Positions 36,331-48,630 of a stretch of DNA of 60,000 nucleotides are shown here, in pieces. A model generated the notes under the pieces. That model saw only the letters and a list, made by a program, of their open reading frames with translations, was not told where the DNA came from and searched no databases. How positions within the stretch are numbered: position 1 is the first letter of the stretch; every line of letters starts with the position of its first letter. The translations under genes were made by a program, and so were the position numbers. Source of the DNA: Membranipora membranacea (taxonomy: Eukaryota; Bryozoa; Gymnolaemata; Cheilostomatida; Membraniporidae); contig OU612073.1 of NCBI GenBank assembly GCA_914767715.1, positions 13,580,001 through 13,640,000 of the forward strand, in the 5' to 3' direction.

Positions 36331-37424
36331 TTATGAACAATGCATAGTCATAGTCAGAAAGATAAGTCTCATTTAGTAGCTTTTTGTCAATGTGCAGGTT
36401 ATATAAATCTCAGTCAATAACTTGTACAAAATTGTCCTCTCTTTGACATTAAGCAGACAATTCCAAATTGTGTGGTATTACTGGCTTTTCAAGTTTAATT
36501 GTATCATATCATTTTAGTATAATAGCAAAATGCTCGCTGTCAATACTTTTCTGATATGGAATTTCAGGTGTGAACAACCAAACAGCATGTTATAAGAGAA
36601 AGCTAATTTGAGAACCAGCCTTTTTTGACTGTAAGCTTGTGAAGTCCGGCTACGAGATAACAAGCGACCGTATACCATCTAAACCTGAGAGAAAATGAGA
36701 TCAATGGATCATAATTCAGAGTCAGTGAGGTTTAATTCCCGGCTCTGTTGAAAGCTCTGTGTAGGGCTCCGGTGTCTTGAGTGTCACAATTACACAATTG
36801 CCCATTGCTCAACTAAGATTTGGTGAATAAAGAAAATTGTAATCTTTTGTACAAACACGATAAACGCTGAGGGTAATTTTGATATCAAAACTGCTGGTTC
36901 GATTTGTTCTATGAATTTGAAGTTAGATATTATAATAATGATTATTTCATGAAAATTGTGTTGTTTATAGTTTACAAATTCATGTTTTGTAATCTCTACT
37001 CAGATGGAGCCAATGTACATTAATATCTATCAACATCTCAATTGGCAGTTTAGTGTTCACTGGCCTAACTACCAAAAAAATTGAGAAGAAGATGAAGAAT
37101 TTACAACAAAACATTTTGCTACCAGTGTAAGGGCCAAGACAGAAGGTATAATCAAGGCGCCAGTCTGATAGCTGCATGGTCCAGTGATTGATGGAAATAA
37201 TATGTATGGCTATTCCAATACATGCTTCATTAAATTGAGGAAGTCAAGGACAGCGTAGGCTGTGATTAATCATGGTAAATCATGGGCCGAGTTGATGGCC
37301 CATCTGCAAATATCATCTCAAAATTTTGGCAATTTGGTGGGTAAGTGTGTACAGAGCTTCATTTCTCAGTCAAACCACAAATGACAGAAATAATACAAAC
37401 GTATTTGTCATCATCTCAAAGATA

Positions 37425-37760
37425 TACCAAATATGGACTTTCTATACATCTTTGGAAAGCTGCCGAGCTACCGATCGTTTATAGCTCACAATTATGATTG
37501 GATGAAGTTGTGTCATTTTATCTGAGAAATGAGGCCGAAAAGGCTGTTTTGAGCCAAGTAGATGGCTGCGCGAAATTGATTGCTAGAAAATTAGAAACAG
37601 GTTATATTTATTTTTTGATACATAGTTCATCCTAAATTTTGGTTGAAAATGATATTTGATGAGCCCAAAGTGGCTTTTTTCATCATGTCATATTGCATGT
37701 GGTGTTTTAAATTTGATGATATAATGCAAAATTTTAAGCACCCATTTGAGACAGTTCAAA
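37425..37760 (+). repeat. Dispersed repeat, member B
   Basis: Partner of 36,030-36,330, about 1.4 kb downstream in direct orientation, with moderate divergence. Confidence 0.65.
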
Positions 37761-37994
37761 TAAACATTATCCATTTTATTGCCTTTTTTCACTGGATTGC
37801 TGTTTAAATGTCACACACCCCAAATTTCAGTAGTATAACAAATGTATCAAGATCAGCATAGAACATCAAAGGTAGATACATTTTGCGTCATTTTTCCATA
37901 ACGTTTAACATGCTGTCAAAAGGTCCAGCACTAAGGCCAGAAAAGTCTCACATACAAAGCCATTTTGAATGAGCATAGTACAAACATGAAATGA

Positions 37995-38145
37995 CAACAG
38001 AATATGGCACTATGTATTAGTTTTCTCAAAATTGCGCACAACAGAATGCCCAAAACAGCCAACTTAAGGGGCTTTTTAAGGTGTTCCTGGGCATTCTGTG
38101 GTGCACGATTGGGGGAAAGCTGACACATAGTGCCATATTCTGTTG
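37995..38145. repeat. Hairpin-forming inverted repeat (MITE-like)
   Basis: The first bases, CAACAGAATATGGCACTATG, recur as the reverse complement at the end, with a perfect match of 21 bases. Most of the interior also pairs, including a second block around GGGCATTCTGT, leaving a short loop near 38,065. The whole would fold into one hairpin of about 150 bases. It may be a palindromic MITE. I see no clear target-site duplication. Confidence 0.7.
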
Positions 38146-38179
38146 GCACTCTGCTACTTTTTCGAACAATATCATTAAT

Positions 38180-38589
38180 CTGTCAAAGACATTGAAGTTT
38201 TTGGGTATCAAAATTGATGATCATGTATATAATGTAACAGAAAGCTGTAACTCTAAACTTTTTTTGCAGGGCTGTGTAATTTTTACCGTGCTAATATTAT
38301 ATCAGTGCTTTGCTATGGTTCAAGTGTGTAGGACCAGTTTTTGTCAGATACTATTTTACCAGATCAATTTTTTCAGTTAAATTTTTGCTCTCTCAGTGAT
38401 TTTTGTATAAAGCAATCCATGACTCATTTTAGAAAGATTGCCAAAGACAGACCACCCAATATATCAATTGGTTTAAATACATCAAGAGGATCCTCTCAAT
38501 GCCATACCGATTTCATACAGTTGAAAGCTCAAACTGGAAAACGTGCCGATAGCTGTTTTAACCACAGAGCACCCAGCCAAATATTGTGA
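38180..38589 (+). pseudogene. LINE C-terminal scrap
   Basis: Two frames in succession resemble the end of a jockey/CR1-like reverse transcriptase ORF. The first holds KFLGIKIDDH, the usual segment after the RT core. The second ends with an AQTGKRADSCFNHRAP-like stretch, where such ORFs have a basic segment before WN-LP. It is frameshifted and truncated. Confidence 0.4.
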
Positions 38590-40300
38590 GCATTCTAATA
38601 TCATATATCTAGTATCATTGTTGCCCCAAATGATACAGATAAACATATCATAACATCAACTCCAATCAATTCTTGCTGCTGTTCAGTAAGTTAAGCCTGT
38701 GGCTCAAGACTTAACCGCAGGTAGAGTGATTTCTTGTTAGAACAGTTGAAATTCTTGCATATTCTTCTTTCCTGAGGCTAACAGGATCTATGACATTTAT
38801 GACCACCAAGAGATATATAGATTGCAAAGGATTTATACAGGTGCCATAATTGAATAATCCGTTATAACTGAATGAAAAAATAATTTGCTTTCCAGGCTAT
38901 TTCACTCTTAAATGATGAATACATAGCAAAATGAAAGACACACGGACAAAAATAAACAGCAATCATTTTATTAGAATCTCTTTGCCAAATTCCATCAATA
39001 TCTGGGTCGATATTTGATTGTCAAGCTCATTAATCAAGAGATTATTGCAAAAAACAGAGTCTGGCGCACCTTTGTCATTTGATCAAGCTCTTCCAGGAGC
39101 ATGCAATGGCTACTTGCTTCACTATGAGGTAACTGGTCTCGAATATCAGGAAAAAATGACTAAGTAGGCATTTGGCAATTTCTTGCACAGCACTATTCTT
39201 GACGTCTCAGGAAAGTGCAGTAGATTGAGGTTGAAGGAAGGGAAATGGAGGATTGTTTTGAACTGAAACAAAACTTAGGAGGGAATGTGCAGTCATCTGA
39301 ATGAGATCTTAGAACTCAGCCACATACAAAGTCTGCTCATACATAAATGGCGGGAGAAAAAACAACAATTTTTTGTATCCTTATTTCAGCTGCCTAAGTA
39401 AAATCGCATTGCTCGTGACAAGAAAAGGTTAAATTAAAATTCAATTTAATAGCCACTAATTTATATGTAGCTTAACGTCATTCTAACAACTGATCTACTA
39501 AATTACAGTCAGAACAGATTGTCCACAAACTATCTGTCCCCAATAGGAGTAGCAGGGTAGTTAGGATATCTCAATTTAAAATCACAATGGTGTTATGAGG
39601 GCGAGATTGTGCTTCAATGGTTGCTATATTACAGATCAGTCTGTGTTACATAAAAATGGAGCGTAGAGGCTGATTCGCAAACTATTAAAAGAAAAAAACC
39701 ACAAATGTAGGCTGGAATTAATTAAATATTTATAAATACACCATCTTCAACATGTACCAGGGCAGGCATGCCTCAGAACCTTTCAGTGTCAGCTTCTCAA
39801 TTGTCACTGGAAACCACAAATTGTAGGATTTTAAATCAGACAAAACTATGATTAAACAAATTAGCATAGTAGCTGGAGATGGTGGTATGCCCGGAGCAGA
39901 AGCTCCTACCTTCCAGGCACTGAGGCTGGTACAGGAGGGACTAGATCCCACCTGGAGTGAGGAAGTGAATCTATAAATTATTATCGAATCATGGCCCAAT
40001 ACCTCGTCATGAAATTTGAAACTATTTCAGGAGCAAGCACCAAGAAGGCGTAGGGAATGTCAAAACACAGTTTCAATTAATAGGCTTATTTTGTGGTGGA
40101 GTTACCAAATTCGAACGCTATGATTGCTCATTCTTGTTAGGCAATCCAAAAATGATTCAACTCATCGTAAAAAATTGTAAATCAAAATGAGCTCACTGAC
40201 AACTATGATTGATAGGCATTAATTACTTTAAAACTTTTCTAGCGTAAACATAATTGGATTATTTAAAAATACCTCAAATATTAGAAATAACTATGATGGA
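38590..40300. other. Intergenic stretch upstream of the collagen gene
   Basis: No exon or gene that I can support. A locally GC-richer block at about 39,870-39,960 looks like part of a short interspersed element but was not identified. Confidence 0.5.
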
Positions 40301-40363
40301 TAGCTTTTTGACATGATCAGAGCAAAGCTTCATTGCATTGAATCAAGCACCTGATCTGAGGAG

Positions 40364-40371
40364 TATATAAG
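40364..40371 (+). promoter_or_regulatory. TATA box of the collagen gene
   Basis: TATATAAG, followed about 100 bases later by the donor of a leader exon (about 40,395-40,466, donor ACACAG then GTAAGA). Confidence 0.65.
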
Positions 40372-40669
40372 GATGGACTACTTGAGAGAAAATCAGAATT
40401 CGGCTGTATATCATCAGCTCAACACATCAAGGAAGAAACCTGCTATTGCGCAGAACCAATACACAGGTAAGAAAAATTTATTTCTTTGTTCTTCATCCTC
40501 TGCTAATATTGTCGGTTTTCTGTACTCCGCTTGTTTAGCTCCTATATGAGGCTTTTAAAGCCTCAAGACCAGTCAAATATTAGAAAGCAACATCAAATCT
40601 AACAACTTATTTATACTTTATATGTCTAATTTGAGAGTGTTGTATCAAAGTTTATTATGTTCTTTCAGA

Positions 40670-42990
40670 ATGGAAAAGTCAGACTTTGGAGTTGTTGCCG
40701 GTCTAAAGACCAAAACAAAAGCTCTCAGCTGGGGGATCGCACTTACATCAGTCGTTCTAGTCGGAGTTATCATCTCAAATGTGATGATGTATAACTATAT
40801 CTTCCAACGTATAGATCGGGAAAGCAGTGAAATAAAAAGCCTCAAAATTGCTCTAGACAATGGAGACTTCTCATCTGAGGTGAGGGTTCTTCACAAGATT
40901 TTTTATTGGTAGACTTATTCAATTTCGAATGCTCAGCCATACTTTACTTAAAGGGCAACCAAGGTTTCAAACAACTTCTCATTGATGGCCATTGATTAAT
41001 AGCAGATTGCACCGTCTGCATGGGGGAAAAGACAAAATATAATTCAGATGATTATTCAGCCAGAATTCTTGTGAAACATTTCTTCCATCAGGTACTCAAA
41101 CTCAGCTAAAAGAGAATACCACATATCAGTTTCCTGTTCCTGTCATTATTTAGCCTGTGCTTTATAATTATTACAGCAAAGTCTTGGAACCTCCCCTAAA
41201 CTGAAGTGTTACCCAGCTTAGAGTCAGCAACTACTTTGAGTTTTGCATCGCATAATGCACAAAGCTGATGCTGCCTAGCACATTATTTGCTACCCATTAA
41301 TACATTGCTGCGAAACCTTGGTTGCCCTTTAACTTAACCTAAAAAAGAAGAAAATTCCATGACACCAAAATGTTATGCTGTACTATGCCTTTGTAAACAA
41401 GGCTCCATAAATTCAATGTGTGTATCCTTATTGCAGAGAGTGAAAAGATCTTACGGAGGATATGGAAGGTCTGGATCTCAGACTGGATCTGCTTGTGATT
41501 GTCCGGCAGGACCACCTGGTGCCAAAGGAGAGCCCGGTAAACAAGGAAACCGGGGATATGCTGGCACTAAAGGGGAGTCTGGAGCACCCGGCTATGGTGC
41601 AGTTGGTTCTATCGGACCAAAAGGAGACACAGGGGCGCCTGGAACTCCAGGAAAGGATGGTAACCAAGGCGGTGTTGGTGCAACAGGAGCCACTGGAGTT
41701 AAAGGTCACATTGGAGGCGTTGGTGCAACTGGAGCCGCTGGACTTTCAGGAGATGTTGGTGCAATGGGTAAACCTGGGCCAATGGGAGCTACCGGAATGA
41801 AGGGAGATGTTGGTGCACCAGGTGCTCAAGGACTACAAGGTCTTGATGGAGCAGATGGCAAAGATGGAGTTCAAGGATTACCAGGACAAGATGGTAAAGA
41901 TGGACATAACGGTGCACCAGGAATGGTGGGTCAACCAGGTGAACCGGGTAGGGATGGAACTGATGGCAAAGATGGTGCCCAAGGTATGAAAGGAGAAATC
42001 GGAGCCTCAGGTCTTAATGGTGCAGATGGTCTACCAGGGCAAACAGGTTCCCAAGGTGCACAAGGATTGCAAGGTATGCCAGGATCTCCAGGTCAAGATG
42101 GATCACAAGGTGAAAAGGGTGACAAAGGACATAATGGAGCAGCTGGTATCCCAGGAGCACAAGGAGCACCAGGTTTAGATGGCCAAGATGGCAAGGATGG
42201 TCAGCCAGGTGAGGTGGGACATGTAGGTCAGCCGGGTCTTGATGGAGCCATTGGGCAGCCAGGACTACCTGGTTTGACTGGAGATGCAGGAGCACCAGGT
42301 GCACCTGGCCTTGATGGAGAAACTGGACAACAAGGAATCCCCGGACCAATCGGTCTCACTGGGCTTACAGGAGCTGCAGGGGCCCCAGGAATGAAAGGAG
42401 ATCAGGGAGCATCAGGAGCACCAGGAACTGACGGTCAAGATGGAACACCAGGACCACAAGGAGAAGATGGTGTCGATGGAGATCCAGGTCAAGCAGGTCT
42501 TGATGGAGTAGATGGTGCTCAGGGTATGAAGGGAGAAAGAGGACAAATCGGTCAAGATGGTAAACAAGGAGTGCCAGGTGAGCGCGGTATTCCAGGAGTT
42601 GATGGACTTTCAGGGCAGAGAGGCGAAGCCGGCACCCCAGGAATGAAAGGTCACACAGGCTCCCCAGGAACTCCCGGAAAGGATGGCGAAAATGGAGCAA
42701 CTGGTTACCCAGGACAGAGAGGAAAAGATGGCGAGACTGGAGTTCAAGGACAGCCAGGCCAAAATGGAGCTTCGGGTATGAAAGGGAATAGAGGAAATGC
42801 CGGAGCACCTGGAAAAGATGGTTTAGCCGGAGCTGCTGGAGCACCCGGACCACAGGGACCAAAAGGGATGAATGGTATGAAAGGAGATACCGGATCACCA
42901 GGAACTTCTTCAGAAAGTGGCCAGTACGACTATAACTACAAGGGATATCAAGGAAGTTACAACGCACCAAGTCCTTCCTCAGGTTACTAA
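40670..42990 (+). CDS. Membrane-anchored cuticle-type collagen with furin site
   Basis: Two coding exons, 40670-40879 and 41437-42990, with a phase-0 intron, give about 587 residues. A leader exon ends at 40,466 and its acceptor lies two bases before the ATG. Residues about 20-45 are a hydrophobic, uncleaved anchor ([13 protein letters not shown]) followed by MYNYI, much like the N-terminus of nematode cuticle collagens. The second exon opens with RVKR, a furin site, then a Gly/Tyr stretch and a CDC pair. Almost 480 residues of Gly-X-Y follow, rich in KDG, MKGD and APG triplets. The end is Tyr-rich (YDYNYKGY), suited to tyrosine cross-linking. AATAAA overlaps the stop region at 42,989-42,994. 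Likely role: secreted structural collagen of an outer covering. The family link rests on layout, not on a search. Confidence 0.88.
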
Positions 42991-43014
42991 TAAATACTGC
43001 AATGAAACACATAT

Positions 43015-43460
43015 GGGGCTCCAGCGTATTTCACTGAAGATTGAAGATCAAGTGTTTTAAAGTTGAAAAAAGATTTAAATGAAAAATCAATAGAAGATTT
43101 CCCCGTTTCAAGTAGACTGAATTCAGTCAAACAGCTTGGAGTTGTCTACACAGGTTGGGTTTGTTGGTTTGAACAGACAACTCCACACAACAACAAACCA
43201 AAACCCATCAGAGTTACTGATTTTGGATCACAGGATCCTGGGTTTGCGCCCCACCAGGTGTATTGTTTGTCTAGAAAAAAAAGATCACCTTTATTAACTA
43301 ATAAACTTGTTGGCTCAGTTTTCACAGGCATTTTAATACAGCAGTTTTATGTCGAGTCCAGTTATTTTGAAGAATTTATTCTGAAGATTAGAGTTTTAAA
43401 ATTGAAGATTGCTCTATTTTCTCTGAAGAATTGAAGACAGCATTGTGTGCAGGGAGCCCC
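43015..43460. mobile_element. 446-bp non-autonomous DNA transposon in the collagen 3' UTR
   Basis: Ends are GGGGCTCC and GGAGCCCC, a perfect 8-bp terminal inverted repeat. The flanks are ACATAT on both sides (43,009-43,014 and 43,461-43,466); extended by GG they give an 8-bp duplication, as in hAT elements. Short GAAGAT-type motifs repeat near both ends. The decayed collagen copy at 59,300-59,380 shows the same UTR with a single uninterrupted ATATGGATG, that is, the empty site. There is no transposase. Confidence 0.82.
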
Positions 43461-43466
43461 ACATAT

Positions 43467-43800
43467 GGATGTTATTGTGCCAAAACTGTTATAAAATAAA
43501 ATAATTACCAAAGTTGTTATCTTGTTTTACATTTACCTTTTCTTATTCTACTATTTTGACATTATTATTTGATGATTGCTCATTGCTGCTCAATGCTTAT
43601 TTCTACTCTGCTTTACCTTGCATAACGATGTTCTTCAACACAGTTCAGTTTTATTAAGACTAAATAAACTATATATTCAGTAGCTGTTGGAAAGGACCAA
43701 TACTGGTATAATATATTTGCGAATAAATCATTTACTAGAGAAAAGTCTTTTTGAGTCTTCCAATGAAACAAAATCTTCTGTTGTTGAAAATAATACATGA
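43467..43800. repeat. Collagen downstream flank, paired with 58,004-58,300 in inverted orientation
   Basis: Read backwards, 43,560-43,798 matches 58,004-58,300, including a short frame ending in LIKLNCVEE/KE...YAR and the GCAAGGTAAAGCAGAG segment. It is part of an inverted duplication that also includes the collagen 3' end. A poly(A) signal, AATAAA, is present near 43,495. Confidence 0.75.
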
Positions 43801-44499
43801 CACTAGCACCTAATGGGGTTGTGTTAGGAGTTGTCCCTTATTATAGGGAGCGCTGAACAGAAGAGACCGTAAATTGGCACTTTTTCATCATTGATGCAGA
43901 TCACGCTTTTTGGTCTGACAGCCAGGGAAATCAAGATAGAAGCAAAAAGAGGGTGATTAAATAGGCAGGTTATGCTGACCCAGTTTATGGGAAAAAATTG
44001 ACTTCGAATATAATTTGATTTTTATTATATCATATAATACAATAAATATATCATTAAAATGAAGAGAAATAATAATATTCCAGCTTTGAGTTTTGAATAT
44101 TATATAAATCCCACCTGAAAATATCGATTGCAGAAAAAAACTCGGAATAACATATATATTTTTTATGTTATTGTAATACAAAACAAATTTATATTTAATT
44201 TAATAACTTAAATTCATATGAAATTTTTATTATCTAATTTTAATTGTATTAAAAATTACGATTTTCCGATACTTTTTTCTCTAAGCATAGGTCAAATTTT
44301 CGGATTACCGATAAGTAGATAAATTATAGTCAGCTGAAACCAAGCAGTTTTTACAGCGAAAGGTCTCATCTGCTTCCTTTATGGCTTATATAAAATTTTG
44401 CAAAAGTCAGGTCTCATCTGTGTATAATCAAGGGAGATTACTCAGAAAAACACAACCCGATGTCAATTTCATCCTATGGCAGCATAGACATTTCTCTCC

Positions 44500-44908
44500 A
44501 TGCTATTTTTGACAGTGAAAGATGCTAAATTAACTATGACCATTAGTCTTTTAATTGAAGCTTTGCATATATGTTTTAAAATCTTGACGGGCAGTGATCA
44601 TATTTCTACCGCTACCGTAGATGATCAACTTATTCAAGAAGCTTTCCAGGATTCTTTTTGCCTTCTGATTGGACTGGATTGGGAATTAGGAGTTGATGAA
44701 TGTTCATACCACTGGGAGCAACTGTATAAAAAATGAGATCATCATTGACATATTAGTTTCTCTTGTAAAACCAGGAGTATTTCATGATCCAAGATTGAAA
44801 TGTTTTCTCATAATATTAGCAAGACAGCCGAGACTGACAGACGAGGCCATTGCATATAACAGATCTCAGAATGTGTGGACAAAAGTGTATAGAACTTTGG
44901 ACATTTGA
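44500..44908 (+). pseudogene. Unrecognised gene fragment broken in an A run
   Basis: A frame from about 44,500 to 44,733 reads as a credible helical protein (LLIEALHICFKI, then GLDWELGVDE, then YHWEQLY) and ends in TGA directly after a run of six A. Dropping one A would continue it in the second frame for about 58 more codons (DILVSLVKPGVFHDP, then ILARQPRLTDEA) to 44,908. A possible acceptor, TTTTTGACAG, precedes it. It looks like a one-base insertion in a real coding exon or retrocopy, or a sequencing error. I do not recognise the protein. Confidence 0.45.
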
Positions 44909-45036
44909 ATGATAATAGATATCTTTTCATTATGCAATCATTTTTCTTTTATCACTTTTATTGACATCAACTCTCACTTGACGATGTTCTTTCAATTATG
45001 TCATTTAAATCATAAAAAATAACATTAATAGGATGG

Positions 45037-45080
45037 ATTGACGCACGCACGCACGGACCAACCGACGGACGGACCGATGG
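45037..45080 (+). repeat. GACG/GACC tetranucleotide repeat
   Basis: Short imperfect repeat of GCAC and GGAC(C/G) units, GC-rich against its surroundings. Confidence 0.7.
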
Positions 45081-48000
45081 ATATCATCAATCATTTTGAC
45101 AGTGATTGGGAGAAAGTTTTTTTCAAAATACATAACTTTTGGCTGTGTATGATTTACATTTTCTAGTCTCATTGAGCCCGAATCATACTAACTAACATTT
45201 CCGCTTCACTTTTCTGTCACAACACTCTATTCAGGCCACCTCGCAGCAAACTTGCAGTTCCCCAAAAAGAATATTTGTTCTGCCATCCTGTCAGGGTAGT
45301 TGCAATACACTACACGTGTGGCCCTCTGGGTTGTAGCGGGATCCTGTTGCCTAACCCTTGAAATATCATGTACGCAGTGGTCTAAGTGGACTTTTTACTT
45401 TGTGGGTACTCTGCTTATTTATTTATGCATGGTCTTGATTTGTCATTGACTTTGATCGGCAATAATAAAGTATATATATATATACTCTCTGGACTGAAAA
45501 TCGTTGTGAGAATTTTTTGGAATTTTCTAGATCAAATTTTGCAGAAATATGGATCTGTAACAGTATGATTGATAACTGGTTAAAGAGACAACTTGACACT
45601 GTTTTTGAACAGAATCCAGTGGGAACTGTATTCCAACAGGTTCCTTCTCTATATTTGTTTGCGGGAACTCACCACATAATACATAATTGCCATGGTCTTT
45701 GACTTCAAAAATAATGTCAGACTAATATACTTGTAGGGACAGAAAGTGTATGGCACTGCTCGCCTCTACTGATGTAAATGCTTGTTAAGTTTCAACACTT
45801 GATTAATACTGTTAGTAATGGACAGTCTATGCAACAGTGTAATTTCATACACAGCTGAGCATGTACGGTATCCATGAATACACCTAAAACACTGATCTAA
45901 GCCATGACATTACCAGCCGGAAGCCCTCATGGTGAAACATATACAGCCAGGATTTTATTAAAATATCTTCACTCACTTTGTTTATCTTAGTAAGTCTGAG
46001 CAGGATAATTTATTTCAATGATTATTTTTAACCAGGTCAAGAGTTATCCCCCATGAACTGCAAACAATAAAGAAGATGATGCATTCCTCGAATTCAAAAC
46101 ACAATTGAACTGTGGAAGATTTCAGATTTCAGATTTATTTATAATCCACTGTTGAGATACCCTGAGGTATTAAATAAAACAGTTGGTGAGCTCCGGTAAA
46201 AATTAAAATTGGATATCATAAAACTTTTGTAGCACCATCAAGGAAAAAAGATTTTCTGCGTTTTGCAGTATTCGCCTTGACTAAAAAATTGTCCTTCAGT
46301 CGACTCGAATGTCTATACTGTGACGATTGCCTCTCAGGGACTAACGTGTGGAGCCTATGCCTGCAGTTGCTGGCTATCTTGATAAAATGATTCTGATAAA
46401 GTGATTCACTAAAAAGTCTCTGGCTGGTGCTGATAGTCTCTCAGAATAATCCTCTATGTGGGGTAAAATAACTCTAGTGCATAGTTTCTGAAATCGTTCC
46501 AAAGGTTTCAGCTGGCTATCAGTGAGCTCATACTGGTATATTCAAAGCTCTAACAGTCTAAAAGTCCATAGAGCGTTAGTTATTGGCTAAGTGCCATGAT
46601 TGCTGGGAAACTTTGAAGGTAGTTAAAAATGTTTACCTTCATAAGAGACTTAATTAATATTTACAGTCAGGGAGTCAGCTAGGATATCCATGCTTCATCT
46701 CACACTGGGCGCAAATTGGTTACAAATAGACTGGGAATATCTAAAAGAGTAAAATAAGGAGATGAAGGTGTGACCACACTTAATCAGTATGCCAATCACC
46801 AGTGGTGAAGATTAGACAATATTCTCATGTGTATGTGTGCATAACTAAAATGTATTTTCTCTCTCAATTAATACCAATTAAACAAGTTAAAACCTATCTC
46901 TTCATACAGTAACCAAAAAGGATATGAGAATAGGATATCATGTGATACCATGTGATGTCCATTAAATTATAAAAAGCAGGCAGTAGTAAAGTGATTAAAA
47001 ATTAGTTCACACCCAACAGAAACGGCAAAGCACGACCACACACACCAGGATACAGTCCATTACTATAAAACACATATGTCCACTCTCTATATTATTCAGT
47101 TCAGTTAGGTTATGTAACTCACCAATGGTCCCTAGTTAGTATTAACACAATCCTTAATTTCTGACATTGCATAATTTGTTAGTTTAGATGATCGATGTTT
47201 GACATAATATTATGATTGATAGGGCGATTAGCAAGACACTATCTCTTATACACAATTCATCTCAATCTTAAAATCTATATATTCACACTGGCCATGAGTG
47301 TATACCTATAGTAAATCATTGTTTATTGTTATTAATGGTATTTGAATGTTGTTATTTCTGCCACTAGGAAAGTATTAAAATTATGGCATTTCCAGTGACA
47401 GCCAGATGGTTCTTTGTGACAACTTGATAGTGATAGGTGGTGGCTGTTACAAAGGCCTGCTTGGAGCCAACAGCACAACAGGCCTTCCATAGCATTTTCT
47501 GATTACTTCCTTGGTAGGTGATTAGATTGAGAGAGATTGACTTGTTAAGAATGCCAGTCTGTTTGCATGACCACTTGCTCTGCACTTGATATGTTTACTG
47601 CTGCATTCATTCATTTTATGCATAATGATTTACTTCTCCTAAATTTGTATGTTATAACAAAATATTAAACTCAAAATATTGAATCATTTGAATTGCAAAT
47701 TCTCTTTCACCAGTGGCCTGATAATGATCTATGGCTAGTCACTAAATTAGAATTTATTTCCTAGCACTTTTATTGTCATAAATTCCCACCTCAAACAAGA
47801 TCTCAAATAAACAGCAAAAAATAATAATGAAAAAAAGATAAATTACAAGGATTTATGGTTGGACATCACCAAGTCCATATGAATCAGTTGAAAGGAAGTC
47901 TTTTAAAACTACATATTATCTTTAGGGATATAAGATGTTGGGGAAGGCTGTTGAAAAATATTGCAATTTTATTGAGAAAAGTATTAATTTAGTTCAATTA

Positions 48001-48230
48001 TAATATGGATACCTTTCCCCGTAAGACGATGCGAATAGATTTAACTGCATTATGAAATACTTGCCATTTCAATATCTATTATCAGGTTATTTGCATCTTT
48101 CTATAGTTCTATGTCCAATTTTCCCCTTTGAAATTATAAGGCTACCTTTCTTGTTAATTATAAGGAGAACCTTCTAGTTGATTAAAACTCAGATGGTCTT
48201 CTCACACGCCACATCTCAAAGCAATGTGTG
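45081..48230. other. Intergenic stretch, nothing recognised
   Basis: Several short frames exist, but none has splice sites, a start context or a domain that would support a gene. A stretch at about 46,120-46,560 is less AT-rich and may be an old repeat. Confidence 0.5.
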
Positions 48231-48234
48231 GGGA

Positions 48235-48422
48235 AATATTTGTCGCCTTAATGACGAGGCTGCAAGTTCTGAACCAGGTTGCTCGCTGTTTGCATTCAGG
48301 TAGGAACACTTGTTGGGGTCAACCAAACCCAAGTGGTTGATACACTGCATTGGGAATCGAACCCGCAACCTTCAACACTTGCATGATGAAGGAATGGCGC
48401 TCTAACCAACTGAGCCACCTTC
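48235..48422 (-). mobile_element. tRNA-derived SINE, minus strand
   Basis: On the minus strand from 48,420 down: an A-box-like TGGCTCAGTTGG and a B box GGTTCGATTCC, with tRNA-like spacing. The acceptor ends do not pair, so it is not a functional tRNA. The SINE body continues towards 48,235. Confidence 0.65.
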
Positions 48423-48597
48423 TATTCATTTTAAGTTTGAGTGAAAACTGGGCCACAGGCTGTACAGAGAGCAGTATTCTTAATGCAAATAGATCAAGAT
48501 CAACAAATAATTACAAGTAACTAATCGTAACGTAAGAATCCGAAAAAAGTTCAATTATTTCTCTATACAAGATCAAGGATATCAATTATCTTACTTT

Positions 48598-48630
48598 ATT
48601 ATTATTATTATTATTATTATTGTTATTATA
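48598..48630 (+). repeat. (TTA)n microsatellite
   Basis: About ten TTA units directly before a tRNA-like SINE head. Confidence 0.9.

Noticed and set aside
39870-39960. GC-richer block as a structural RNA gene
   Set aside because: I could not match it to a known RNA secondary structure by eye, so it is left as unidentified.
41428-43012. Long antisense and +1 frames over the collagen
   Set aside because: By-products of the Gly-X-Y codon repeat. They have no features of their own.
43063-43434. 123-codon plus-strand frame after the collagen
   Set aside because: It lies entirely within the 446-bp transposon, has no domain, and is absent from the empty site.
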